NCBI GenBank assembly: GCA_023525975.1
Contig: CM042032.1
Location: forward strand, 15,320,001-15,384,000
Reading direction: 5' to 3'
DNA: 64,000 nucleotides
From: Smallanthus sonchifolius
Taxonomy: Eukaryota; Streptophyta; Magnoliopsida; Asterales; Asteraceae
The position numbers and the translations under genes are program-made. Positions within the stretch are counted from its first letter, which is position 1. Each line of letters begins with the position of its first letter. The notes under the pieces are model-generated. The model was not told where the DNA came from and did no database searches. It was given only the letters and a program-made list of their open reading frames with translations. Of the stretch, positions 10,193-22,876 are shown piece after piece.

Positions 10193-13100
10193 ATGGCGAG
10201 GAGAGGAAACGGAAGGCGTGGTGGCCATACCGGTGGTCGTACCGGCGGCCGAAATGGTGGGCGTGGCAGGACCCCTACGCCAAGAGTATAGTGAAGAAGG
10301 AAGTGTTCACACTGAACCGGCGGTTAGTGTGCATGAAGCTGAGCAGACACAGTTTGAAGAACAACCTTTCACTTTTGAACCAGAAGTGAGAACAACTATA
10401 GCTCGAGAGTTCTCCGAGTTGATGAAGGCTTCTCTGCCAGGTCTGTTGGCTGAAGCGATGAAGAAGGTTAACGAGACGGGTGGGTCCAACACGGCAGTTG
10501 GTACCCCGCATACTGAGGCAATTAACGCACCGCTTAACCGTGGTTGTGACAATAAGTCCTTTAAGGCATGTGACCCACCGGTCTTGACTGGGAAGAAGGA
10601 CGCGGTGGCTACGTTTGATTGGGTGATTCGTATGGAGGCTGCCATTCATCTGAGCGAATGTCGAACGGATCAAGTTGTGAAATTTGCTGCTAACTCCTTG
10701 AGGGAGGAAGCATCCCATTGGTGGGAAGGCGTACGTCAAGCAAAAGGGAGCGAGGTTGTGGATGCGATGATGTGGGCTGACTTGAAAACTTTGGTGATCA
10801 AGAATTTTTGCCCAAAGAACGAGATTGAGAAGGTAGAGAGGGAATTTCTGGGTTTGAAGGCCGGGAGCATGACCCACCGGCAATACACAACCCGATTCAA
10901 TGAACTGGCACGTCTGGTGCCACACCTTATCACGACTGAGGAAAGAAAGATTTCCTGTTACATTCAAGGACTACCGGACCAGGTCCACACCTATGTTAAG
11001 GCAAACGCCCCTACGACCTATGATTCGGTAGTAGAACTGAGCGGCATGGTATTTGATGATCTGGCGCTGAATGTCGCCGCCATTGAGGAACCGAAGAAGA
11101 GACCGAGCTTCTCGAACAAGCGAACTGGTGGAAGGATGTTTGGGACTCGTGATAAGAGGACTCGGGTGAATGAGCCGACTGTTTGTAAGAAGTGTGGAAG
11201 GGAGAATGTAGGTGAATGCAGACTGGGATCTAACTTGTGCTTTAAGTGTGGCAAGACTGGGCACTACTCCCGTAAATGCCCACAACACTTCAAGCGCTAT
11301 AATTTTGGGGATGCCGGTCATCTGAGTAGGGAATACCCGAAACCGAGAATGGGTGAAGCCGGGAAAGGGAAAGGCCCGGAAAGGAAAGAAGAGAGGCCCC
11401 AAGTAAAGACTCGTGCGTACGCACTGACGCAAGAACAAGCCAGGGCGGACCCCGACGTGGCGTCAGGTACGTTCATCCTTGACAACACTTTTGTTTCTGT
11501 GCTATTTGATTCGGGTGCCAGTAAGAGTTTTATATCTGTGACTTTTTGTAAACGAGTGAAGTGCATTATTAGTAAGCTAAAAAGGGCCTTCAGCGTAGAA
11601 ACCGCTGAGGGTAGGACTGCGAGAGTAACCGATGTAGTTGACAACTCCATGATAAAAATAGAAGGTCATGAGTTCCCTGTCAGATTGTTTGTTATGGTTT
11701 TGGGAGGGTTCGATGTCGTGTTAGGTATGGATTGGCTAATTGCCAATGAAGCGCAAATTATATGCAAACGAAAGATAATCCGACTCAAGGCTCCAGATGG
11801 TAGCAAAGTCGAGGTTCTTGGAGATCGGGACGCCCCGATGCCAAACGTCATCTCGATGATTAAGGCAACATATTACTTGAGGCGCGGATGCGAGGCTTAT
11901 CTGGTGTATGTGATTGACAAGTGTAAGGAAGTGAAGGAACTAGACGAGGTACCCGTGGTACGCGAGTACCCGGAGGTGTTTCCAGAGGATTTTCCTGGGA
12001 TACCACCCGACAGAGAGATTGAATTTCGAATCGACTTAGTACCAGATGCCCAGCCCGTGGCTAAGGCTCCATATCGAATAGCGCCAGTGGAGATGAAGGA
12101 ACTTATGGTCCAACTAGACGAGTTACTTGAGAAAGGATTTATCCAACCGAGCATCTCGCCATGGGGTGCTTCGGTGTTGTTTGTGAAGAAGAAAGACGGT
12201 TCGATGAGAATGTGTATTGATCATCGCGAGTTGAACAAACGTACCATGAAGAACAAGTACCCGTTACCAAGGATCGACGACCTGTTCGATCAATTGCAAG
12301 GCGCAAGTTGGTTCTCAAAAATCGACCTTCGGTCCGGGTATCATCAGTTGAAGGTGAGGGAAGAAGACATACCGAAAACTGCATTTCGCACACGTTATGG
12401 ACATTTCGAGTTCCACGTGATGTCTTTTGGATTGACGAACGCCCCCGCAGCGTTCATGGATTTAATGAATAGAGTTTGTCGACCAATGCTGGATCGATCG
12501 GTAATCGTGTTCATCGATGATATCCTCATTTACTCCAAGAATGAGGGTGATCACGCGTGTCACTTGAAGGAGGTATTGGAAGCACTGAATAAGGAAAAGT
12601 TGTATGCTAAGTTCTCCAAATGCGCGTTCTGGCATAGGGAAGTCCAATTCCTAGGTCACGTCATCAACCCGAACGGCATTATGGTTGACCCAGCAAAGAT
12701 AATGATTGTAAGGGAATGGAATGTTCCTAAGATGCCAACTGAAATCCACAGTTTCTTGGGATTGGCAGGCTACTATCGGAGATTCATCCAGGACTTCTCG
12801 AAAATAGCTTCGCCGTTGACAAAGTTGACTCGGAAGGAGGTAAAGTATGAATGGGGTTCGACACAAGATGCGGTGTTTAAGGAATTGAAGGAGATGCTAA
12901 CCCAAGCCCTAGTCTTAGCCCTTCCCGAGGGCATTGAAGACCTAGTGGTATACTCTGACGCTTCAGGTCAGGGATTGGGATGCGTGTTGATGCAACGCGG
13001 GAGAGTGATCGCGTATGCGTCGCGGCAGTTGAAGATTCACGAAGCTAATTATCCGGCTCACGATTTGGAACTTGCTGCCGTCGTATTCGCATTGAAAATC

Positions 13101-13202
13101 TGGAGGCTCTACCTTTATGGGGTGAAGTTCAATATTTACTCCGACCACAAAAGCTTGAAGTACTTTTTCGAACAGAAGGAACTTAATATGAGGCAGAGGT
13201 GA
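10193..13202 (+). pseudogene. Gypsy-2 gag-protease-RT-RNase H polyprotein, near-intact
   Basis: The ATG at 10193 starts MARRGNGRRGG, but that frame closes near 10290. The rest is one open frame of about 970 codons that begins without an ATG of its own, so a 1-base frameshift lies near 10270-10290. In order: capsid (about 10550-11050), an atypical Cys cluster (CKKCGREN), a CCHC knuckle CFKCGKTGHYSRKC (about 11240) and a second knuckle whose first and last Cys are Tyr. The protease DSGASKSF is at 11509 and GGFDVVLGMDWL near 11708. RT has SPWGASVLFVKKKDG and an intact FIDD at about 12511-12522. RNase H YSDASGQG is near 12952. The frame ends at a TGA at 13201-13203 inside RNase H. Confidence 0.92.
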
Positions 13203-13205
13203 TGG

Positions 13206-14766
13206 TTGGAACTATTAAAAGACTATGACTGTGAAATAATATACCATCCTGGAAAGGCAAACGTGGTGGCTGACGCCCTAAGCCGAAAGGAGGTGCCTAC
13301 TCCTATTAGAGTGAAAGCTTGCCAGTTGGTGGTAACATCGGATGTGATGAGAGAAATTGAAAAGGCTCAAGATGAGGCACTTAAAGAAGGAAACATAAAG
13401 AAGGAAAGGATGGTTGGCCAACGGGACAAGTTGGAATATAACACCCTTGGTGTTAGGACACGTTTTGGATGGGTATGGATACCTATGGGTGGCGAGCTTA
13501 GAACCAAAATCTTGGATGAGGCTCATAAGTCCCATTACTCTATCCATCCCGGTACCAATAAAATGTACCAAGATCTGAGGAAGGAATACTGGTGGCTTGG
13601 AATGAAACATGAAGTGACAAAGTATGTAAGCAAGTGCTTGACTTGCTCACAAGTAAAGGCCGAGCACCAGAAACCGTATGGAAAGATTCAACCACTTGAT
13701 ATACCAGAATGGAAGTGGGAACGCATTACCATGGACTTCATAACCAAGCTACCTCGCATAGCTAGAGGTCATGACACCATCTGGGTAATTGTGGACCGAT
13801 TAACAAAGAGTGCTCCTACCTATTCGCGAGACGTTCTTGTCGGAAAGGTTAGCGGAAGTGTTTATTAACGAAGTAGTAGCACGGCATGGGATGCCTTTGA
13901 CGATAGTATCCGACCGGGACACACGATTCACATCTAGGTTCTGGAAAAGATTTCACGAGGCGATGGGCACGAGACTTAATATCAGTACGGCATACCACCC
14001 GCAAACAGATGGTCAGTCCGAAAGGACCATTCAGACGTTGGAGGATATGCTTCGTGCTTGTATTATCGATTTTGGCGGCAGTTGGGACAGTCATCTGCCA
14101 TTAGCCGATTTCTCCTACAACAATAGTTATCACACGACGATAGGCATGCCGCCTTACGAAATGTTGTATGGGAGAAGATGCAGAACCCTAGTTTGTTGGG
14201 GAGAGATTGGACAAAAGGAATTAGGGAGTCTGGAACTAATAAGGGAAACGTCGGAAAGATTTGATCAAGTCAAAGCACGAATGAAGGCCGCACAAGATCG
14301 TCAAAAATCCTACGCGGACAAACGGCGATGGCCTATTGAGTTTGATGTTGGGGACAGAGTAATGTTGAAAGTGTCACCCTGGAAGGGAATCATACGATTC
14401 AGGAAGAGAGGAAAGTTAAGTCTGAGGTTTGTCGGACCGTTCAGGATAATGGCACGGGTTGGTGAAGTCGCTTATCGGTTAGAGTTGCCTAATGAGTTAA
14501 GTGGAATTCATCCTACCTTCCATGTATCACACTTGCGAAAGTGTTTGGCGGATGAATCAGCTCACGTACCACTTACTGACATCGAGGTAGACAATAGCCT
14601 TAACTACATCGAAGAACCCGTGGCCATCCTAGATTGAAAGGAAAGACGTTTACATAATAAAGTTATCCAATTGATTAAAGTCTAATGGAAACATCGAAAG
14701 GGATCGGAAGCCACTTGAGAAACGAAGACAGAAATGAGGGAGTCGTACCCTCAACTATATGACTTA
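13206..14766 (+). pseudogene. Gypsy-2 RNase H end, integrase and chromodomain-like tail
   Basis: The frame continues after the TGA with WLELLKDYD and the RNase H end (YHPGKANVVADALSR). The integrase zinc finger follows (HPGTNKM, then CLTC near 13640) and the first catalytic Asp in MDFITKLP (about 13734). At about 13815 a small deletion of about 5 bases shifts the frame. The next frame carries the second Asp (SDRDTRF, about 13912) and Glu (QSERTIQ, about 14022), with 35 residues between. SPWKGIIRF and HVSHLRKCLADE follow. The chromodomain-like tail starts at EEPVAILD (about 14613) and has in-frame stops at 14635, near 14680 and near 14715. Confidence 0.9.
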
Positions 14767-14793
14767 TGACAGGTTTCGGGGACGAAACCAATT

Positions 14794-14809
14794 GTAAGGG
14801 GGGTAGACT
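14794..14809 (+). promoter_or_regulatory. Gypsy-2 polypurine tract
   Basis: GTAAGGGGGGTAGACT lies directly before the 3' LTR and would prime plus-strand DNA synthesis. Confidence 0.8.
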
Positions 14810-16420
14810 TGTAACATCCCAAGAATAATAAAACGAATAAATATAGCGAGACCGGTGATTTAGTTGGAATATTTAAATAAAAGGGAGCGGGCTTGGGCTC
14901 GCCTTCAATGGGCCGAGGGAAGCCCAGGTATATAAGAGGCAGGGCAGCCCTCTTCTCTGCTCATTCCCCACTCACGCAACTTCTAGAGAGAGAAAGGAGA
15001 GCTCAGGTCTAGAGAGAGAAAGTTGACGGATCATCCCGGAATTGAGGGAGCACGTTACTGCTAAGCTCGTGAGAAGAACCTCCGGATCAGAATCTCGATA
15101 CAGGTAATGATCTTGCCTAAATCTGAGTTTTTTTCGTTTTTGGGATTTTCGGATTTTGGCTAAAAAGGTAACGATTTTGCGGATGGAACTTGAAAATGAG
15201 CTTAGGTATAGCATCTAGAATGAAAACCGAACGTTTTGATCTAAGAAAAATTGAGATACTGACTCGATCAGACTCGCATGCAAAAACTTCAGATTTTTGG
15301 GAAGACGATCTGTACAGGCCCATCGAAACTACTAGTTTCGATATGTGCAGACCCATCGAAACTACTAGTTTCGATATGTGCAGACCCATCAAAACTACCT
15401 AGTTTCGATATGTGCAGACCCATCGAAACTACCTAGTTTCGATATGTTCAGACCCATCGAAACTACCTAGTTTCGATATGTGCAGACCCATCAAAACTAC
15501 TCAGTTTCGATATATGCATACCCATCGAAACTACCATAGTTTTGATATGAGCCCACGATCCGAAGTTATGATCACACCTAAGTTACTTATCGAAACTACC
15601 AAGTTTCGACATAAACAACCTATCGAAACTATCAAGTTTCGATATAAGCAAATCCATCGAAACTACTACGTTTAAGCATAGGGATGTCTAGTGTCATCTA
15701 GGAGCACTACCTTACAAGTATGGCTTTATTATAACAGATCGTGAGTGACATTAGTGATGCTCAGTAGCCAGCTAAGAGTATTTCAGAAACTGCTTATCGG
15801 GTGAGTTCTAGAAGCCCTCTTTTAAATGTTTTATATAATGTTTTCGGGCTGGTGTGCATACATATGAAATGATGTTTTATGAAATGATGTTTATGAAACT
15901 ATGTTTACGAAATGAAATGATTTGGAATGAACGGTTTATGGAAAGAAAGTTTTATGAATGGAATGTTTACGAACGAATGTTTATAAAGAAATGGTTTAAA
16001 GTAATGGTAAAGGGTTTTGAAAATGAATGAAAGGTTTTATGAAAAGAAAAGAAAAAGGGCAAAGGTTTAAAGAAGTCATTACAAATCTAATCTGTCGAGT
16101 GAATGGAATTGACCAATGAAGTCTGGGAATGCAATTCCCAGCCTTGTGATAGATTATGGACAGTGAGCCATAGTTGCCATAAGAGCAACAGGGCCAGTGT
16201 CTTGGTGGCCTGCCAATGGTTTGATATTGTACAACTAGTAAGGGGGTAACGACGGTTACTCGGGTGATGACGATCATCCTAAGGGAAAGAGGTAATGGGA
16301 AATCAATGACGGCGATACGTAACGGTTGATTCCTAAAGGAAAGATGCGTGTTGGGCAATGACGGCGATACGTAACGGTTGACCCCACATATTGAATTGGG
16401 AAATCAATGACGGCGATACG
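14810..16420 (+). repeat. Gypsy-2 3' LTR, first 1611 bp
   Basis: Starts TGTAACATCC and matches 7591-9201 with scattered single-base changes, including the TATA box (14929-14938) and the hairpin array (15305-15672). It stops at 16420, where Gypsy-3 is inserted. The other 661 bp continue at 29784. Confidence 0.95.
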
Positions 16421-17659
16421 TGTGACAATCCGGACTTTTCATGTTAACGCCGTTAACAATCCTCGTTAAATACCCTAACTAAAACTTAACCCCGTTAACT
16501 AAAAACAGTTAAATCTGACCTCAGGGTCTAATTTTGTCATTTCCTGATCTGAAAACTTCAGGGACTTATCCTGCCAAGTCCCCAAAGTCAATCTGTTGAC
16601 TATTGAAAGTCACAATTGAAGGTCTAGTTGCTTGTTGACTTTCTGAAGTCAAAATCACAGACTTTGACTTCAAAATTTCAAGCCAAATCGGTTAATCAAC
16701 TCAAATTCGTAACAGATTCAACCTTTAATATGTTAATCGACCCCATCAAGTCTCTAATTACCAGCATTGATTGTAATCAAATCGAATTATGGCTAATCAA
16801 AACCGTAACCACCAAACCGTCGCTTGCCTCTATCAAAGTCGATCGATTCGACCACTAAATCTACAATCGAGCTCCCGCACATCCTGTACAAGTGATAGAG
16901 AATCAGTTGCACACGCTAATTCGATCGAGGGAACTACGTGAATCACCAGAGATCAAATCCCGTCGCCGTCGACACCGTGTAGTCATCCACCTACAATTCG
17001 AACCCATTCTGGTAACTATCGGCATCTATAGTTTCATTTCAATGTCTAAATCAATAACCCTATGTCAATTGGATCGTATATCTCCGAATTGAACTCGACC
17101 CGTAATCTAGGGTTCATTCATATGCGATTTGGGGCTTTTGATCTTAGACACGTTTATAATCGTATTAATCTATTCCATTAGACTCGTAATCACTTTTATA
17201 ATGAAAACCCTATGGTAATTTGATATGATAACACCGAATTATCACGAACAGAAATCTAGGGTTCTTCGTATGAATCGTTTAATCGAGCCCCACTCGAAAC
17301 TCAGTCTCAATATAATCAAAATATATGGTTAGCTTCGTAATCAATTAATCTTTAATAGCCCTATGGTTCCAACAGATTTTATTATAAGAATTGTTCAAAT
17401 CGATTCCAAATTCATGTCTAGGGTTTTCGGCATTTAAATCCGGAATTAAACATCCCAAAACGAATTGTTTTTCAAATTAAAACCCACCCCAGATTCGCAA
17501 AAACCCGATTAACGAAACCCCTATGACCACTGATTCAATCGAAGTCCAAATCGTTGGATTTGTGAAGGGTTTTGATTTGGATCGAGACTAAGAGTAGAAG
17601 GGGGGGTTTGGAATCATTAAAACCATTTCATAAGCTTCCTTGTCGCGAAACACTAGCCA

Positions 17660-17725
17660 GCCAAGATGGTTAAGACTTAATGCCTATACGCAGGAGACCC
17701 GGGTTCGAAACCGGTCTCCTGCAAA
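17660..17725 (+). other. tRNA-like / SINE-head-like segment in Gypsy-3 LTR1
   Basis: TGGTTAAGACT (17667-17677) matches the pol III A box except its last base, and GGTTCGAAACC (17702-17712) matches the B box at 10 of 11 positions. The B box is enclosed by a 10 bp perfect stem, GCAGGAGACC with GGTCTCCTGC, like a tRNA T arm with extended arms. The gap of 24 bases between boxes is shorter than in a normal tRNA, and no acceptor stem is visible, so this is not a tRNA gene. The same segment is in LTR2 at 25663-25728. Confidence 0.6.
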
Positions 17726-18528
17726 CATTTTTGGACATTTTCCTTATAATATTCTTATATATTTTTCAAACCCAATATTATTATATTAATATATTAAAGA
17801 GTTTTAGCCCCAAAAACGCCTCGTAGGCTCGGGTTTAATTTATGAATCCATTTTATTATCTTTCCCACTTTTATAAATAATATATTTATGTTATTATCGA
17901 ATAAAAATAATATATTTATATTATTTTCAAACCGTAACTTCGTATAAAATGATATGTTTATATTATTTTCAAACCGTGACTAATCTTATTAAATAATATA
18001 TATGTTTATATTATTTTGTATCGTTTTATACCTCGTGTGACGTTTCAAACCAATAAATAATATAATTGTTATATTATTTACCCACGTTTGTATATACTCG
18101 ATTAAAAATAATATAATTATTATTTTTCCACACAAATGACTATTTAGTTAATCATTCGAACCTAAAAAATAATATATTAAATTATATTATTTTCCTAACT
18201 TTTGTAAACGACTTTAACGTACGAATTTATGTATTTGTTTAATTATTATTCGCTATTAACGTACGACACGTAACGATTCAATCTTAATTTTTATATTAAG
18301 AATCTTTGTTCCCGTAGACACGTTCGTCTACCCGTTAATCCTTAGAATGTTTTAAGACATTCTAACCTTCCGTGTCGTCGTCACAAATCCCAGTGTGTCC
18401 CTAACTTATGTGTTTATGATTCTAGGGCATACATAACCCGTGCAGGCTAACACTTGAGGTTCTAAATCTCATACTTGTGTGATACTACCAACTACGCAAC
18501 GCAGGTGAGTTTCACGGCCCCTTTTTAC

Positions 18529-18704
18529 CTGTTTTACTATTGGGGGAGAAACATGCTTACACACAAACGTATTTTACTTGTTTTCCTGTTGAGGAAGAAA
18601 CAAACATGAAACATCAATTATCATACTTTTACTTGTTTTCCCCGTGGGGGAGAAACAGGAACGCAAGCAAATATTGTTTTTCCTGTCAGGGGAGAAAACA
18701 TGAC
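18529..18704 (+). repeat. Palindrome array TGTTTTCC...GGGAGAAACA in Gypsy-3 LTR1
   Basis: Four inverted repeats with arms TTGTTTTCC and GGRRGAAACA, at about 18529, 18579, 18633 and 18675, spaced 42-54 bp apart. Copies are in LTR2 (about 26530-26703) and, in part, LTR3 (29000-29072). Confidence 0.8.
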
Positions 18705-19390
18705 GTAACTATTTGATTATGGTACTTTATATGATATCACTGTTGAGACTAAGCGTAACATGCTATCACAGAAAGTCCTCATCTTATTTCGAACCGTTAA
18801 TATGGATCTTAGCGAGGTAATGTTTAGTAGTACTACTAGGTTTGACAAATCCCACCCGCGTTAGTCGCGCTAACTCGATTGGATATCGAACGGGTGAAAT
18901 GTTAGCCTACTCACATGTGCCAGAGTTGATAGACCTGGCAGGAGGCATACAAACATAGTCAGCTTCGGTTGCGAGCGCTTTAGTAAAACATGAACATAGG
19001 TTAGCTACCTATAGATATGCATATTAAATGTACATAATCTGGCAAACACACTCTTATTGTAAACTTGAAACCTGTGAACTCACCAACCTCGTGTTGACAC
19101 TTTTTCTTACATGTTTCTCAGGTCGCTAAGGCACATGTTGCACACTTAGGACATGCATGGAGTCCTACTGTCATATTATCCATTTCAAACATTTGAAACA
19201 GTTTACTTATTTACAATGATTGACGCCGATTGTGTGTAATTACTTTTGATTCCGCATTAACTCTGAACTTTTATGTTTTGAGATTTCAAGTCCCATATAG
19301 TGTCGTTTGATGTAACTAATGACTGAGATCCTGGTGTGTCACCTTCCAAACGGTAAAACTCCGTTAGTTGAAATTGGGGGTGTGACAGAT

Positions 19391-19402
19391 TGGTATCAGA
19401 GA
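19391..19402 (+). promoter_or_regulatory. Gypsy-3 primer binding site
   Basis: TGGTATCAGAGA matches the initiator tRNA-Met complement for 11 bases, then diverges. It starts 3 bases after LTR1. Confidence 0.85.
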
Positions 19403-19505
19403 CATTGGTTATAGAGAACTAGGATTGCATACTAGACTATAACCTCACACATTAGTTACACGGCACAGACACTCATACCTGATACATATAGCACCTATAC
19501 ATACG

Positions 19506-21150
19506 TTGCAGTGCAGGCATGTAACACCATCCGTATCACCCTCAGTTGGCAAGGGACACAATATTTGCATTGCATCATCATTCCCAGTGGCGACACTCGG
19601 GGAATCACCGGAACATCATCCACTCCCGTTCGAGGGCAGTAAGACGGAGCCTTCGAAGGAGTCACTTATATCACCATCACATGTTGGGTATGGTGGGCTT
19701 TCTCAGGTTCATGTTATGGACGACACTCAGCACTAACGCATATCTCTTCGGGAATTGGGATCGTCGGAGGCGAGTCCCTACTGTACCCGCCAGAAATAAT
19801 ACGCCGAATGAAGGCAGACCGTTGCACGCATGATTGCAGAATCCATTGACATGTAGATGTCATCACTTTCCCGAGCCATGGGCTCGCATCCTTGTTCGAT
19901 ATTCTGTTGAGAATAGATTGACCACAAATCTGAGAACGCATTGCTCAATACATACTTAAACCCTATCTTGACTAAGTTAAAAGGACAGCTACCTTGCTGC
20001 TTCCTATAACTTGTATTCATGAATTAGTTTCATTTCTCGAAGTCGCATTTCGTGTACTTGTTTGCTTCATGCTCTCATCTACAATCCACTGGATTGGACT
20101 CTTGTATTGTGTTTCAACTCGAGTGAATACTCGGATCAAACGATTTCTTGACTACTCATCCTGATATGAGTTCTAATTGATCAACTTATGGTTGATGACT
20201 AAGATTTTCGATGACTTATCATATCTGACAACACTCTGTACTCAGCAATACAAACTAAAGGACATTATAGCACAGGACGGGGAGAACTAGGGTGAACATG
20301 CAAAGCAAATTATCATTACGGGTGCACACGTAATAATAATTTGAGGTGCATGTAAGTCCTGGTGAAGCCTAGTGTGCGGATAAATGGTCCTAATTAGTGA
20401 TCTACAAACTTAAACTTCCACTGTCAGTAGAAGTTCTTGTAACCCGCTCAACGACTAGTTGGTATCATTAAACCTGTTCAACAGTTGATAGACGCGACTA
20501 TCAAGTTGAAAATGTTTACGGACACACTGAATTATCATCAATGGAATCCATCAATGTTATTCTCACTCATGTAAGAGTCTTAGTGAAATTAAGACACTCG
20601 TCTAAACGTGATCACAGAAACCATCTTGGTTGAAACTCTAGTAGAATCTCATAGCAAACTTATCGACTCCAACTAGGTACACAGAATTTGAGGAATTCTT
20701 TCTATGCTAACACGTTATTCCTTACGCTCCAACAATAAATCTCATTCGACCCTATTGTCTTATCCGATGACTAATCCTTAGTCTAATACGAATTATACCC
20801 AGCATATTCAATCCTGTAAACGAATTTCTTTCTTACGAAATGATTCCGTTGATCCAATGACATTAGGAAACGAAGATTTAACCTAACCAACCATCAGTTG
20901 AACGCAATTACTTAGACATGCATCTTATCCCTTATGCTACTGGAATCTATATCTCATTAGACTTTCCTTTCTTACATGTGAACCTCTTCTCTTAACCTAT
21001 GCATTGACTGACACTTGCTTTATAAGCACGGGTCTCACTAGAAGTCTCAGTATGACTTCACAAATCCCATATTAGTGTGTCGTGCTCCAACTCTATTAAA
21101 AGCCAAGTATACTATTGAGATAGCAGACACTCAGAAAATCGAAACAACTC
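19506..21150 (+). pseudogene. Gypsy-3 gag remnant and 1.3 kb of unrecognised sequence
   Basis: The expected gag region. An open frame starting near 19506 and a short ARMIAESID-like stretch near 19825 could be the Gag N-terminus, but no capsid WW motif and no zinc knuckle follow. From about 19860 to 21150 the sequence is AT-rich and closed in all frames, and I recognise nothing in it. Internal copy 2 (27389-28980) has the same content, so the loss predates the tandem duplication. Gag would have to come from another element. Confidence 0.6.
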
Positions 21151-21175
21151 GCATTCTTACAAATGTAAACTAGTA

Positions 21176-22876
21176 TTGGTTAGTCATAAACTTGACATTG
21201 ACCTTCTGCCAGTTACACTTGGCAGTTTCGACCTTATTGTCGGTATGAATTGGTTATCCAAGAACCAACCTGCGGCCAGCTGTTGTGATAAAAATGTTTG
21301 CCTTCTTCTCCTAAGAGGGGAAATCCTTTCTGTCCAAGGCAAAAGGAGTGGTGCAGTCATTGGCATCATATCCTTCCTGAACGCACATAAATGTCTTCGA
21401 AAAGGTCATATTACTATTTTGGCTCTCGTCGCCGAGCAGTCATCCGAGGAGAAGAAATTTGATGATATCCCAATCGTACGTAGCTATCCGGAAGTATTTC
21501 CCTAGGACTTGCCTAGTCTGCCACTGTACCGTCAAGTTGAATTCCAAATCGATCTAGCACCCGGAGCGCCACCGATCTCTCGGGCACCTTATAGATTGGC
21601 ACCCAGTGAATTACAAGAATTATCCACGCAATTGCAAGATCTGTTGAGTAAAGGTTTCATCCGACCTAGTTCATCACCGTGGGGAGCTCCGGTATTATTT
21701 GTCAAGAAGAATGACGGTACGTTCCGTATGTGTATTAATTACCGGGAGTTGAATAAAGTCACAATCAAGAACCGCTACCCTTTACCTCGTATTGATGACC
21801 TTTTTGATCAACTCCAAGGATCAAGTTTCTATTCCAAAATAGATCTTAGGTCCGGCGATCATCAGTTAAGAGTCCGAGAAGAAGATATCTCTAAGACTGC
21901 ATTCAGAATGAGGTACGGCCATTACGAATTTATGGTCATGCCTTTCGGTTTAACCAACGCACCCACGGTATTCATGGACCGTATGTGTAAACCCTACCTT
22001 GATTAGTTCGTCATCTTTTTCATTGTTGACATCATCATCTATTCTAAGAACAAGGAAAGACATGAGTAGCACCTACACTTAATCCTTAGATTGCTGAGAC
22101 AAGAGCAATTGTATGCCAAATTCTCTAAGTGCGAATTTTGGATTCGCAAAGATTCAACTTCTAGGACATGTAGTCAACGAGAAAGGAATACATGTCGACC
22201 CATCTAAAGTAGAAGCCATCAAGGATCAGACAGCACCGATGTTTGCAACAGAGGTGCGACAACTTCTAGGATTGACTGGCTGCTACCGTCAATTCATTGA
22301 GAAAATCTCAAAATATTGCTCAACCTCTCACTACTTTAACTCAAAAAGAGTAAACCCTATAACTGGAGCGAAACTCAGGAATCCGTATTTCAACTGTTGA
22401 AACAGAAACTCTGTAGTGCACCTATCCTAGTCTTTCCTGAAGGAACGGATGACTTTGTAGTGTATTACAATACCTCTATTTGAGGTCTTGGTTGTGTGTT
22501 AATGCAACGCGAAAAGGTTATCGCATACGCTTCCCGTCAATTGAAAGCTTATGAGAAAAACTACACTACCCATGACCTAGAATTGGGAGATGTAGTGTTT
22601 GCTTTGAAAATCTGTAGACATTACTTGGACGATACCATGTACACGATTTACACCGATCACAAGAGTCTTCAACGCATATTCGAACAGAAGGAGTTGAACA
22701 TACGACAACGCCGTTGGATCAAACCTTTGAACGACCATGATTGTGCTATCAAGTATCATTCGGGCAAGGCTAACGTAGTAGCCGGTGCCCTAAGCCATAA
22801 GGACACCAAACCTAAACGAGTTCGAGTATTACAAGTTACTATTCACCCCGGGTTACCTGACCAAAATCCGAAGTGA
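21176..22876 (+). pseudogene. Gypsy-3 protease end, RT and RNase H, inactive
   Basis: Starts within the protease (GSFDLIVGMNWL, about 21225; the DSGA active site is not seen). A TAG follows at about 21504. RT motifs are SPWGAPVLFVKKNDG (about 21677) and RELNK (about 21745). A stop lies at 22004, just before the active site, which reads FIVD instead of FIDD (about 22020), so the first catalytic Asp is lost. Further stops and frameshifts fall near 22066, 22140, 22400 and 22483. RNase H resumes with LMQREKVIAYASRQL and ends at ANVVAGALSHK, both slightly altered. It has no plausible activity. Confidence 0.9.

Larger units (their letters stand above)
16421..19387 (+). repeat. Gypsy-3 LTR1
   Basis: 2967 bp, ends TGTGACAATCC and GGGGGTGTGACA. 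It contains a tRNA-like box pair (17660-17725), an AT-rich zone with repeated AATAATATA...TATATTATT inverted words (17870-18190) and a four-copy palindrome array (18529-18700). No convincing ORF is present; the short open frames are not conserved with LTR2. Confidence 0.93.

Noticed and set aside
10275..11650. Long antisense frames opposite Gypsy-2 gag
   Set aside because: They shadow the conserved gag frame and contain no recognisable domain.
17660..17725. Functional tRNA gene
   Set aside because: There is no acceptor stem or anticodon arm, and the box spacing is short, so only a tRNA-like or SINE-head-like segment is supported.
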